Source: Stigmatella aurantiaca DW4/3-1
GTDB lineage: Bacteria > Myxococcota > Myxococcia > Myxococcales > Myxococcaceae
Reading direction: 5' to 3'
DNA: 64,000 nt
Assembly: GCF_000165485.1 (NCBI RefSeq)
Contig: NC_014623.1
Location: forward strand, 9,256,893-9,320,892
Under the pieces are notes generated by a model. That model did not search any database and had not been told where the DNA came from. It saw only the letters and a list, made by a program, of their open reading frames with translations. The position numbers and the translations under genes were made by a program. Shown piece after piece: positions 21,588 to 30,253 of this stretch (positions are counted from its first letter, which is position 1; every line of letters begins with the position of its first letter).

Positions 21588-22778
21588 TCAGGCACTCGAT
21601 GGCCGGTCACGGGCCCCGCTTCCTCGTTCACCCTCCGCCGTTCCATCCAGGAGAAGGTGTCCGCCCTCTCTGCCCAGGAGTTCAACCCCAGAGCCCGAGC
21701 CAACCGGAGCTTGGGACGGTCGCTCCTGGTGGCCAGGCGGAACCCTTCGCGACACTTCCTGGCCCTGAGGCACATCCGTGCCGGGAGTCCCGTCTCCCAG
21801 AGGGGTGCATGAGTCAGAGGAGGGGACCTCGGGTGGGGAGCCGCCCGTGGGCGGCCGTTGGCTCGAACCTGTAGGACAAGCAGACTGGATGGGACGATTC
21901 GCCTCCGACAGCCTCTCCGTGGCGTCCCCATGCTCCGGGGTGGGGTGAGAGGGGACTGTGTCTGCGCAGAGTGGGGGCTGTGACGACCCCTTTGGCTCCT
22001 GCGGGGAGGGTGAGTGAGGGGCTGTGTCTGCGCAGAGTGGGGGCAGTAACGACCCTCTTGGCTCCTGCGGGGGTGGGAGGCCTGCGAGCAGGTGCCCATC
22101 ACTCACCTGGAGCAAGGCGGGCAGTTCCTGGCGCAGGGGCTGCGCGTCCTTGGCTGCCAGGGCATGGAGCGCACAGAGTGCCCACTGGCGAGTGGCCTGC
22201 GCATTCAAGTGGGGCACCAGCCGCCGGGCCATTCCTCGGTACGAGCGCTCCAGCGACTGCAGCAGCAGCGCCTGTCCAGGACGCTCCACCGCGCGGGCCG
22301 CCTGCCTCAGCAACGCGAACTCCAACTCCGCCCACCTCTCGGGGTGTTCGCCCCAGCGGGCCTCCTCCGCCAACTCGAAGCACAGGCCTGCCAGCGTGTC
22401 CAAGTCCCTGGCAGAGGCCTGCTGGCAACACGCCGCCAGCAGTTCCACTGCCGTCTCTCGCTTGAGGGCCAGAAAGCCTTCCAGAAGCTTGCGTCTCTCC
22501 GGTTGAGCGGCGCCCGGGCCCTCCAGCACCACTCCCAGGTTCTCCAGGGTCACCGCCCCCTCCCAGGGGAGGGCTCGGCTGCGGCGGCCTGGGTGCTGCT
22601 CAATCAACGCTCTGGCGGCCAGGCGCTTCAGCGCTTCACGGACGGTGCTGCGTGAAAGTCCGTAGTGCTTGGCCAGCGAGTTTTCCGAGGGAAGAAAGCC
22701 GTCCTGGGGCAGCAGGCCTTGCGAAATCATCCGCTCCAGGTCCTGCTCCACTCGTCCGACCAGCCCCACCCATTCCAT
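21588..22778 (-). CDS. GntR-type regulator with helical effector domain and long low-complexity tail
   Basis: The 396-residue protein starts with a GntR winged helix (about residues 5-75; LPSENSLAKHYGLSRSTVREA is the recognition part), followed by an all-helical domain resembling FCD/FadR-C effector domains (about 85-225). From about 235 to the end it is Pro/Ser/Gly-rich low complexity, including a duplicated 22-residue unit with PPLCADT. ATG 22778 is chosen because AAGGAGG lies about 9 nt upstream; the longer frame to 22832 has no such site. A headless, frameshifted relative lies at 46.5-47.4 kb. FCD regulators bind small organic acids, but no ligand can be named here. The tail may be poorly constrained. 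Confidence 0.75.
   Translation of the reverse strand: MEWVGLVGRVEQDLERMISQGLLPQDGFLPSENSLAKHYGLSRSTVREALKRLAARALIEQHPGRRSRALPWEGAVTLENLGVVLEGPGAAQPERRKLLEGFLALKRETAVELLAACCQQASARDLDTLAGLCFELAEEARWGEHPERWAELEFALLRQAARAVERPGQALLLQSLERSYRGMARRLVPHLNAQATRQWALCALHALAAKDAQPLRQELPALLQVSDGHLLAGLPPPQEPRGSLLPPLCADTAPHSPSPQEPKGSSQPPLCADTVPSHPTPEHGDATERLSEANRPIQSACPTGSSQRPPTGGSPPEVPSSDSCTPLGDGTPGTDVPQGQEVSRRVPPGHQERPSQAPVGSGSGVELLGREGGHLLLDGTAEGERGSGARDRPSSA
21957..22088 (-). repeat. Two tandem ~66-bp units in the GntR tail
   Basis: Two adjacent units of about 66 bp encode similar 22-residue segments (PPPQEPRGS and PSPQEPKGS, each followed by PPLCADT). The duplication is in frame and lies in the low-complexity tail. 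Confidence 0.75.
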
Positions 22779-23605
22779 CTCCGTCCCCCTCCTTGTTTCA
22801 GGCAAGGCCATTACATCACCTGGGGCTGACATGCGGGGTCAGGTGTTCACCCTCTTTGTCCGAGTGCTTAGTTGCGCCCAGTTTGAGCCGGGCGGAGCCC
22901 TTGCATTGCCGCTATGCGGCACGCGTCGGTGATTCCGTCCAGCCATTGCTGGCAGCCGCGCCTCGTTTTCGGCAGCCTTCGCACCCGGCGTTCTGCATCC
23001 GCTAGGAGCGCGAAAGCGTCCCGCGCACGCTCCGGAAACAAACCAACTGCCTGGACGTATAGGCAGGCGATCGATGGTTCTACGCCACTCTCGACAGGTG
23101 GAAGTCATTGCGAGCCTCCCGAGCAAGAATCTGACCGGGGTACTCATGGGTGCACTCCATACCTCTTTGCGCGACTGCCCCCGGTTGGTCGTTGCTTTGA
23201 ATGGCGCCAGCCCTTGGCGCCGAGGCGTTCAAGCTCCCCAAGTCCCAGCACGGAGCCGATCAAGAAGAGCGCGCGTCAGGTGCCGAGGGAGTGTTGAGGG
23301 GTGCTGGTGCCTTGCATGTCTTGAATTTCCGATATTTCGTTTGCGCCCTGCTGGGCGGAGGCATCGTCTCCAGTCGGCGGTGGATATCAGGCAGCACCTC
23401 CTGCTGTGCCCATCAAGACCGCAGCTGCCTGGCTGTGTGCATCCGCTTCACCGTGGGCTGTCCTGCGGCCCATCCAGCCTGAGACGCTCGTCGAGCCTGT
23501 CCAGCGCCGTCCATCAGTCCATCCCCCCCTGTAGACGGGATAAGCTCAGCGACCGGCCCGGAAGCGCGTAACCTTGTCCACCTTCCCCCGGTGGAGAGGA
23601 GCTTC
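22779..23605. other. Long gene-free region between gntR-like and atoE-like genes
   Basis: About 825 bp, less GC-rich in parts than the surroundings (for example around 23310-23345). Short frames on both strands have no ribosome-binding site, no motif and poor codon bias, so none is called. It probably holds promoters for the two divergent genes and perhaps remains of lost genes. AGAGGAG at about 23594-23600 is the atoE-like ribosome-binding site. Confidence 0.5.
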
Positions 23606-24949
23606 ATGGAAACCCTGGTTCGCATCGCGGAGGGCCTCGGCCGCTTCTCCGCGCGCTTCGTGCCCAGCGCCTTCGCCATCGCGGTCCTGCTCAGCCTGCT
23701 GACCATGGGGATGGCCATCGGCTGGGCTGGGGCGGCGCCCGAGGCGGTGCTGAGCGGCTGGGGCAGCGGCTTCTGGGAACTGCTCACCTTCTCCATGCAG
23801 ATGGCCCTGGTGATGTTCACCGGTTACCTGCTGGCGCTCACCGCGCCGGTGCGCAAGGGGCTGGAGTGGCTCGCGGGGCTGGCGAAGGGGCCTCGCGGCG
23901 CGGTGGCGCTGATGGCATTCGTGTCCATGGCGCTGGCGTACCTCAACTGGGGCCTGTCGCTGGTGGCGAGCGCCATGCTGGTGCGCTTTGTGGCGCGGCG
24001 GCGGCCGGAGGTGGACTACCGGCTGCTGGTGGCGTGCGCCTACTTCGGGCTGGGGGCCACGTGGCACTCGGGGCTGTCCGCCTCGGCCCCGCTGCTCGTC
24101 GCCACCCCAGGCCACTTCCTGGAGAAGCAGCTCGGGGTGCTGTCCATTGACCGGACGCTCTTCTCGCCCTTCAACCTGGGCCTTACGGTGGCGGTGGTGG
24201 CGGGGCTGACGCTGCTGGCGTGGGCGCTGCACCCGAAGCCTGAGAACACGGTGCGCGTGGACCCGGCCGTGCTGGAGAAGCTGGGAGACTTCGTGCCACC
24301 GGAGCGCCCGGCGGACCGGAGCCTCGCGGTGTGGCTGGACCACACGCGGTGGCTCAACCTCGTGTTCGGGGTGCTGGGGCTGCTGTGGTTCGCGCGGCAC
24401 CTGGCGCTCAACGGCGGCTGGAGGGCCCTCAACCTCAACGTGGTGAACTTCCTGTTCCTGGTGCTGGCGGTGCTGCTGCATGGCACCCCGGCGCGGCTGC
24501 TCAAGGCCAGCGAGGAGGCCGGCGGCGTGCTGCACGGCATCGTCCTCCAGTTCCCCCTGTACGCGGGCATCTACGGCATCTTCAAGACCACGGGGCTGAC
24601 GGATCAGATTGGCGAGCTGTTCGTCTCGATGTCCACGAAGGACACGTTTCCCGCCGTCGTCTACCTTTATAGCGGGGTGGTGAACTACTTCGTCCCCTCG
24701 GGCGGCTCGAAGTGGGCCATCGAGGCGCCGTATCTGTTGAACGCGGCCGGGACGCTGGGAGTGGAACCCGAGAAGGTGGTGCTCGCCTATGCCTGGGGAG
24801 ACATGGCCACGGACCTCATCCAACCGTTCTGGGCACTGCCCCTGCTGACAGTGGCCCGGCTGGAGTTCAAAGACATCCTCGGGTTCCTCCTCCTAGCGTT
24901 CCTGCTCTATCTGCCTTTTGTCACCGCGGCCTTCTTCCTCTTCGGGTGA
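23606..24949 (+). CDS. atoE: AtoE-family short-chain fatty acid transporter
   Basis: The 447-residue protein is highly hydrophobic with around 12 membrane segments and matches the AtoE/short-chain fatty acid transporter family (ARFVPSAFAIAVLLSL near the start, LNWGLSLV, a Gly/His stretch near YFGLGATWHSG, and VVNYFVPSGGSKW). AtoE-type proteins import acetoacetate, butyrate or similar acids across the inner membrane. ATG 23606 is preceded by GAGAGGAG at 5-6 nt, which decides the start over a GTG 15 nt upstream. No ato catabolic genes are adjacent, so the true substrate is open. The gene converges on a lipoprotein gene 9 nt beyond its stop. Confidence 0.9.
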   Translation: METLVRIAEGLGRFSARFVPSAFAIAVLLSLLTMGMAIGWAGAAPEAVLSGWGSGFWELLTFSMQMALVMFTGYLLALTAPVRKGLEWLAGLAKGPRGAVALMAFVSMALAYLNWGLSLVASAMLVRFVARRRPEVDYRLLVACAYFGLGATWHSGLSASAPLLVATPGHFLEKQLGVLSIDRTLFSPFNLGLTVAVVAGLTLLAWALHPKPENTVRVDPAVLEKLGDFVPPERPADRSLAVWLDHTRWLNLVFGVLGLLWFARHLALNGGWRALNLNVVNFLFLVLAVLLHGTPARLLKASEEAGGVLHGIVLQFPLYAGIYGIFKTTGLTDQIGELFVSMSTKDTFPAVVYLYSGVVNYFVPSGGSKWAIEAPYLLNAAGTLGVEPEKVVLAYAWGDMATDLIQPFWALPLLTVARLEFKDILGFLLLAFLLYLPFVTAAFFLFG

Positions 24950-24958
24950 GCGTCCGAG

Positions 24959-26767
24959 CTACCAGGGGCAGTTGACGACTTCGACGGTGCGTGTGACGGG
25001 CGTGGCGCTGTTTCCGCCACTGTCGGTCAGCGTGTAGTTCACCGTATAGGTGCCCTCCACCCAGCCATTCACCTCGCCCGTGTGCCACACCTGGGCCGTG
25101 AGGTTGCCGTAGCACGCGTCCGTCGCCTCCACGCCGGGGTCCACCCACGGGCTGCCGCACGTGTGCGTGGACGAGGCCGGGCCCTTGAGCGTCAGCGCCG
25201 GGGGCGTCTGATCCTCCACCACCACGGTCCGGATGGCATTGGCGGCACCCGTGGAATCCCAGGCCGCATACGAGACGGAGTAGGTGCCCTCCGCGCCCGT
25301 GTTCGGGCCCGATCCGAAGGAGTCATTGCCCGCGTTGTACGCCGTCACGGACAGCGGGGCCCCACAGCCGTTGAACGCCTGGGCCCCCGGGTCCACATAC
25401 GGCCCCGAGCCACACTCCAAAGTCAGCGTCGCCGCGCCGTTGAGGCTCACGGCCGGCTGCCCCGCGGTGCATGCCTCTACCTGCGCGTCCTCGACAAGGC
25501 GCACCTTGATGCGGGAGTAGCTCGTTGACGGCCCGTACTGCTTGTAAGCCACCGCCTTCTGGACCGTTCCCAGGGAGGCGAACGCGGGCCGCTCCGTGCT
25601 CGGGGTGGTCGCCAGCGTCTGCTCCGCGTTAGGCGGCACCACCCCATCGGGGAGCACCCGGGTGCTGACGAGTTGGGCAACTCCGTTGCGCGTGGCATGG
25701 TGGGTGACGAGGAAGCTCTGCGGGTCGGCACTCACGACGGCCGGCGAGGTGGCGCCCTCGCCCACGAGGAAGCTCGTGTCGCTGAACGGCTGTCCCTTCA
25801 CCTGTGACAGCCTCACCCGCCGGGCCTTCACGATGCCACCGGCCTCGTTCCAGACCACCAGGAAGGTGTCGCCATTGTAGGCAATCGCCGGGTTGCTGCC
25901 CCCCGACTCAGTCACGGTGAAGGTCAGAATCGCCAGGGGGGCGGTCCCGGAGAACCAGCCCACGACGATCTTCCCCTGAGAACCCTCGGTCCAGACCCCC
26001 AGGGAGTCGCTCCCCGAGCCGAAGGCCAGCTGAGGGCTGAAGACATTCGAAGTCACCTGGAAGCTCGAGGGAGCCGTGAGCTGGCCAGCGGGGCTCACAT
26101 AGGCCCCATAGAGCCCCCAGCTCGGGTAGGCCAGCGTCTCCCAGAGGACCAGGTAGTAGGTGCCATTGAAGATCACCGTGGGGTGGCGGGTGTCGTCGGA
26201 GTTGGCGATGTTGCTGATGCGAATGGGGGTGCTGTCGACCACCGCTCCATCCAAGGCCCTCACCCGCTTCCCCCAGATGTCCTCGTTGTAAAAGCGGTTG
26301 CTGGGCTCGAGCTTGCTGTAGACCACCAAGAAGTGGGTTCCATCGAAGCTGACCGCGGGATCCGTCACGCGTCCAGCGGGAAGGGGCTGCGCGTCGATGT
26401 GGATGGGGGAAGAATCCAGCACGGCTCCGTCGGATGCCCGCACCCGCGCCGCGACGAGTTGGATGGTATTGCCGATGTATTCCGTCCACGCCACGAGGTA
26501 GACACCATTGCCAGCCGCCAGCACGGGCGTCACCTGGTCCTGCGTGGCGAGGGGGTGGATCGGCGGAACGCTGATCTCACCAGAGGGGGTGAGGGCGCTG
26601 GGCGCCACCGCGACATGGGCCGGCAAGGAAGCGGCGCTCGAATCCCTTGCAGGGGCCGAATCGACGGGAGGGGTCGGGCCGCAAGCCGAGAGCGCGCTCC
26701 ACAGAGCACATAACGCGACGGTGCGCGACAGCCGGGGGGGGTTAACGCGAGGGGGGATGGTTTTCAT
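24959..26767 (-). CDS. Secreted lipoprotein with C-terminal DUF5011/HYR-like domains
   Basis: Start 26767 gives a lipoprotein signal peptide with basic n-region and lipobox LSAC (Cys about residue 29); the longer frame to 26962 would bury it. The 602-residue protein has a large middle region of repeated beta segments (GTHFLVVYSK, GTYYLVLWE, GDTFLVVWNE), suggesting a beta-propeller-like fold, then two Ig-like DUF5011 domains near the end (DPGAQAFNGC, DPGVEATDAC) with paired cysteines. It is probably anchored to the envelope and exposed to the periplasm or cell surface. No enzymatic motif is visible; a binding or adhesive role is likely but unproven. Confidence 0.8.
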   Translation of the reverse strand: MKTIPPRVNPPRLSRTVALCALWSALSACGPTPPVDSAPARDSSAASLPAHVAVAPSALTPSGEISVPPIHPLATQDQVTPVLAAGNGVYLVAWTEYIGNTIQLVAARVRASDGAVLDSSPIHIDAQPLPAGRVTDPAVSFDGTHFLVVYSKLEPSNRFYNEDIWGKRVRALDGAVVDSTPIRISNIANSDDTRHPTVIFNGTYYLVLWETLAYPSWGLYGAYVSPAGQLTAPSSFQVTSNVFSPQLAFGSGSDSLGVWTEGSQGKIVVGWFSGTAPLAILTFTVTESGGSNPAIAYNGDTFLVVWNEAGGIVKARRVRLSQVKGQPFSDTSFLVGEGATSPAVVSADPQSFLVTHHATRNGVAQLVSTRVLPDGVVPPNAEQTLATTPSTERPAFASLGTVQKAVAYKQYGPSTSYSRIKVRLVEDAQVEACTAGQPAVSLNGAATLTLECGSGPYVDPGAQAFNGCGAPLSVTAYNAGNDSFGSGPNTGAEGTYSVSYAAWDSTGAANAIRTVVVEDQTPPALTLKGPASSTHTCGSPWVDPGVEATDACYGNLTAQVWHTGEVNGWVEGTYTVNYTLTDSGGNSATPVTRTVEVVNCPW

Positions 26768-26886
26768 TGCCGTCCTGGGGGATTCGCTCACCAGACGCGA
26801 GCGAAGGGCATTCGCTGCCCCGGTTAAATGATGACGTAATGGGTCTTGCAAGTCATTCGCAGAATGAGCGGAATCTCTGGCGGGTC

Positions 26887-27771
26887 TTACGGGCGCGCCG
26901 CGAGGCGCTGCTTGCGCCGCCTCCGCGCGGAGGGCTCGAACACGGTGAGGCGCCCCTGCCACGTCTGGACATCTTCCTCGTGCGTGCCCCCGTAGTGGCC
27001 TCGCTGGTAGTTCTCCAGACAGCGGACCAGGTTGCGGTGCTCGCTGGCGCCCCGGCTCTCGCCTTCGAGCGCACGGAGCTCATCCCCGTGGGTGAGGTGG
27101 ACAATGCGGCCATGCCGCCGCTGCTTCAGGCCCAACGCCAATTGCAAACGCACCAACAGGTCCAGATCCTCCCAACCCCAGCCGAGGAGATCCGAGTTCA
27201 TCCCCTTCACCGCCTCGAAATGCTTGCGGCGAAGCAACACCATGCCGGGGCCGCCACGGCTGCCCTCGCGCAAGTTCAGGTGGTGGGTGTCGACGAAGGC
27301 GGTGCGGCCCTTCGAGTCCACGAAGCTCATGGCGTAGGACAGCTCGCACAGGTACGTGCTCCGCTCGGACGCGGGCCGCTCGGACTCGAAGACGCGCTCC
27401 ACCGTCAGGAAGTGCTTCGTGCCCAGCTTCTTCAAGGACTCGCCCAGGAAGTCCCCCCTCAGCACCACGTCCGCATCGAGAAAGAAGAGGCGATCGGACC
27501 GGGCCAGGGATGCGCCGATGTTGAGCGCCAGGGACTTGTTGAACGCAACGCCCGGCAACTCCACCCCGCGCAGGCCTGGAAAGCGCCGGGCGCGCAACAG
27601 CCGCCGGAACGGCTTCGGCGCGCCCCCACAGCTCACCACCAGCACCTCATAGGCGTTCGCGACGAAGACGCGGCGGTTGCGCTGGAGCGTGACGCCCAGC
27701 TCGGGCCGGTCTCTCCAGGGGATGATGACGGACAGGGGCGGGCGAGCGAGCATCCGCGGGGACCAAGTCAC
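26887..27771 (-). CDS. Family 2 glycosyltransferase with galactosyltransferase-type C-domain
   Basis: The 294-residue protein has a GT-A fold: SVIIPWRDRPE at the start, LFFLDADVV as the DXD-type motif (about residue 97), then a GMNSDLLGWGWEDLDLLVRL segment typical of the C-terminal domain of beta-galactosyltransferase-like enzymes, where the Glu/Asp pair contacts the acceptor. It should transfer a sugar from a nucleotide donor onto a polysaccharide or protein in the cytoplasm. The GTG start at 27771 has GGGGGGA upstream; ATG 27753 is an alternative only six codons later. No polysaccharide gene cluster surrounds it, so the product is unknown. Confidence 0.85.
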   Translation of the reverse strand: MTWSPRMLARPPLSVIIPWRDRPELGVTLQRNRRVFVANAYEVLVVSCGGAPKPFRRLLRARRFPGLRGVELPGVAFNKSLALNIGASLARSDRLFFLDADVVLRGDFLGESLKKLGTKHFLTVERVFESERPASERSTYLCELSYAMSFVDSKGRTAFVDTHHLNLREGSRGGPGMVLLRRKHFEAVKGMNSDLLGWGWEDLDLLVRLQLALGLKQRRHGRIVHLTHGDELRALEGESRGASEHRNLVRCLENYQRGHYGGTHEEDVQTWQGRLTVFEPSARRRRKQRLAARP

Positions 27772-27870
27772 GGGGTCCCCCCGCCGTCAATCTCCGCACG
27801 GGAGGGGAGTTCCGGTCCGCGCGCATGTGGGATATGAGCCAGCCCCTCACCCTCGAAGGGATTGATCCTC

Positions 27871-28389
27871 ATGAAGAAGATGCTGCTCCGGAGCGTGGTG
27901 TGTGCGGCAATGGCCCTGTCCTCGGGCGCGCTGGCCCAGGAGGCGGAGTCCGCGGCGGCCCCCGACACCGCCCCCGTGAACAAGCCGAGCGCCGAGGCCG
28001 TGAAGGACACCTGGAACTACTTCTATAAGGGCAAGGACCAGGGCCCCGTCCTCGTCGAGGCGAAGATCTGCACCGAGGTGGCCAAGGACGGCCCCAACAA
28101 GTTCGACTGCATCACCGAGGTGGACCCCGCCGTGGGCGTGAAGGCCAACGCCACGGGCCTGATGCTGTGGCAGTCCTACCTCGTCCCCCAGGGTGCGGTC
28201 GTCGAGGACATCATGGTCCAGACCAAGCAGGGCACCACCGTGCGCGAGACCAAGGACGTGAAGCTCAAGGGCGAGGGCTGGCGCACCCGCCAGTGGACGG
28301 GCCTGCGGCTGAACAAACCCGGAACTTGGACAATCGCCATTCTCCGGGGAGATCAAGTCCTCCAGGAGATCCAGGTCAAAGTGAATTGA
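27871..28389 (+). CDS. Secreted hypothetical protein
   Basis: The 172-residue protein has a clear Sec signal peptide (MKKMLLRSVVCAAMALSSG, cleavage near ALAQ). The mature part is about 148 residues and looks like a single beta domain with two Cys (KICTEV and FDCITEV). ATG 27871 follows GAAGGG by about 10 nt; an ATT at 27862 is in frame but not used. It stands alone. I do not recognise the family. Similar small periplasmic proteins are common in myxobacteria with no assigned role. Confidence 0.7.
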   Translation: MKKMLLRSVVCAAMALSSGALAQEAESAAAPDTAPVNKPSAEAVKDTWNYFYKGKDQGPVLVEAKICTEVAKDGPNKFDCITEVDPAVGVKANATGLMLWQSYLVPQGAVVEDIMVQTKQGTTVRETKDVKLKGEGWRTRQWTGLRLNKPGTWTIAILRGDQVLQEIQVKVN

Positions 28390-28667
28390 GGCACGCTCGC
28401 CGGCCCCAGGCGTTCTCCTGAGCACGCCTGCCTGCCCTGGGGGACGCTTCCCCGGGATGGAACCGTTCCTTTTTTCGCCCTGCCCACCGGAAAACTTTGC
28501 AGGTTCAGCGAACCTCGCGCCCCTCCCGGAAGGCCGGCTTCGCGCCCTGCCTCCGAGCGAAGACCCGTGGGTGAGGCGGGTGGCAATCGCCTTGCAATGA
28601 AACCCTTCGCACGGTTCGAAGGGCAGGGGCTGTTGGGCGGGTAGGCGGGGCGGGCAGGGGTTTGGGG

Positions 28668-30050
28668 ATGGTGGGTTGGGTTCGGGGCATGGGCGGGGTG
28701 TTCGCGGCAGGGTGGCTCCTCGCGGGATGCGAGAAACCGCCCCCTTCCGCGGCGGGGGGAGGAGCGGGTCTCGAGGAAGCACGGGCTGTTGCCGGTGAGG
28801 GCATGGGGGCCATGGCGGGGTCGCGGGCGCTGGCGCTGGGGGTTGGCCAGGCGCTCCGGGCCGCGGTGGCACCCGATGGGGACGTTCTCCTGGTGGCGGA
28901 CTACGAGAGGCCGGTGAGCCTGGGCGGGAAGCCCCTGCCCTTCGAACGTGGAGTTTCAGGGCCCCACCTGCTGGTGGCGCGCGTCTCCCCCGAGGGGACG
29001 CCGCGCTGGACTCAGGGGTGGATTCCCACCGGCGAGGGCGCCGTGCGCGCCCAGGTGGGGGCCATCGCCGTGGCGCCGGATGGAGGCCTCATGCTGGCAG
29101 GCACCTCCGCGGGCTTCCAGGTGGACCAGGCGTGGCTGGCCGAGGGACCCTTCCTGGCGCGGCTGTCCCCAGAGGGGCACCTCCAGTGGGCCCGCAACTT
29201 CCCGGGCGAAGGCCCCTTCACGGTGGCGGCGCTGGCGGTGGAGCCCTCGTCCGGAGAGGTGGTGATGGCGGGGGACTTCGGCGGCCGGAGGGACTTCGGC
29301 GGCGGCGCCCACGCGGTGCCCGTGGACCGGTTCGGGGCCTTCGTGGCGCGCTTCACCTCGGCCGGGGTGCCCCGTTGGAGCCGCAGGCTGGGAGGCCCCC
29401 GGGGGGATGTCTCCGTCCGGGCCGTCGCGGTGGGAGGCCAGGGCGAAGTGGTCGTCGCGGGCGGCTACTCGGGCGCGGTGAACTTTGGCGGCGCCACGTT
29501 CGCCACCCTCCTGCCCCGCTCTCCGTATGTTCTCAAACTGTCCGCGGCGGGAGACCACCACTGGAGCCACGATGTGCCGGGCGCGGAGGGCACGGCCCAG
29601 GCGGTGGCCCTGGGGCCCGATCGCGTCTTCGTGGCCGGCACGTACACCGGTCGCTTCTTCTTCCAGAACGGCACTTTCCAGTCTGACTGGCAGGATGGGT
29701 TCCTGGTGGCGTACGCCGAGGAAGGCCAATCGCGCTGGGCGCGCTCCTTTGCCGCCTCGGCCACGGCGCTGGCCACCGACGGCGCCGGCCAGGTGCTGGT
29801 GACGGGGGAACATGACGGTGGCAGCGATTGGGGGCCGGGCGGGGGGGCCGGCCTCTACGTCAGCAAACTGTTGCCCGAGGATGGCGCGTCTGTCTGGTCT
29901 CGCGGCTTCACGGGCACCGGTGCGCCCCGGGCCAGCACGCTGGGCGTTGACGCAACTGGCCATGCGGTGGTGGCCGGCAGCCTGGTCCAGGCCCAGGGCA
30001 CCGGGCACCTGCCTTCCCGGGAGGGATTCGTGCTGCGGCTGAGGCCCTGA
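28668..30050 (+). CDS. Lipoprotein with beta-propeller-type repeats
   Basis: The 460-residue protein starts with a short signal and lipobox LLAGC, then a Gly/Ala spacer. The rest is made of repeated segments of about 50-60 residues with the pattern VAVAPDGGLMLAG, LSPEGHLQWAR and KLSAAGDHHWS, the look of SBBP-type beta-propeller repeats. At least six units are visible. It should be anchored in the outer or inner membrane with the propeller outside the cytoplasm; a binding role is likely. ATG 28668 is chosen over TTG 28662 and over ATG 28689, which would leave a very short signal. Confidence 0.8.
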   Translation: MVGWVRGMGGVFAAGWLLAGCEKPPPSAAGGGAGLEEARAVAGEGMGAMAGSRALALGVGQALRAAVAPDGDVLLVADYERPVSLGGKPLPFERGVSGPHLLVARVSPEGTPRWTQGWIPTGEGAVRAQVGAIAVAPDGGLMLAGTSAGFQVDQAWLAEGPFLARLSPEGHLQWARNFPGEGPFTVAALAVEPSSGEVVMAGDFGGRRDFGGGAHAVPVDRFGAFVARFTSAGVPRWSRRLGGPRGDVSVRAVAVGGQGEVVVAGGYSGAVNFGGATFATLLPRSPYVLKLSAAGDHHWSHDVPGAEGTAQAVALGPDRVFVAGTYTGRFFFQNGTFQSDWQDGFLVAYAEEGQSRWARSFAASATALATDGAGQVLVTGEHDGGSDWGPGGGAGLYVSKLLPEDGASVWSRGFTGTGAPRASTLGVDATGHAVVAGSLVQAQGTGHLPSREGFVLRLRP

Positions 30051-30253
30051 AGACCCCTTTCGGGGGGTGCTTTACAACCGGTGTTCGTGGAATTCGACTT
30101 CTCTACCGTGCCCGTGCTAATCGGCCGCGGCCTTCTGGTTTGTGCTGCGGCCAGAAGGGCGAGGCTGCGCTGAAGCGTCGGCGTGCGGTACTCCCGCTCG
30201 CAGGCGGCCAACCCCTCGATTCTCCCCCGAGTCTCTTGAGGAGTTGCATACCC

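Noticed and set aside
22839-23571. Small frames on both strands in the gap before the atoE-like gene
   Set aside because: No ribosome-binding sites, motifs or consistent codon bias; they look like random open frames in GC-rich DNA.
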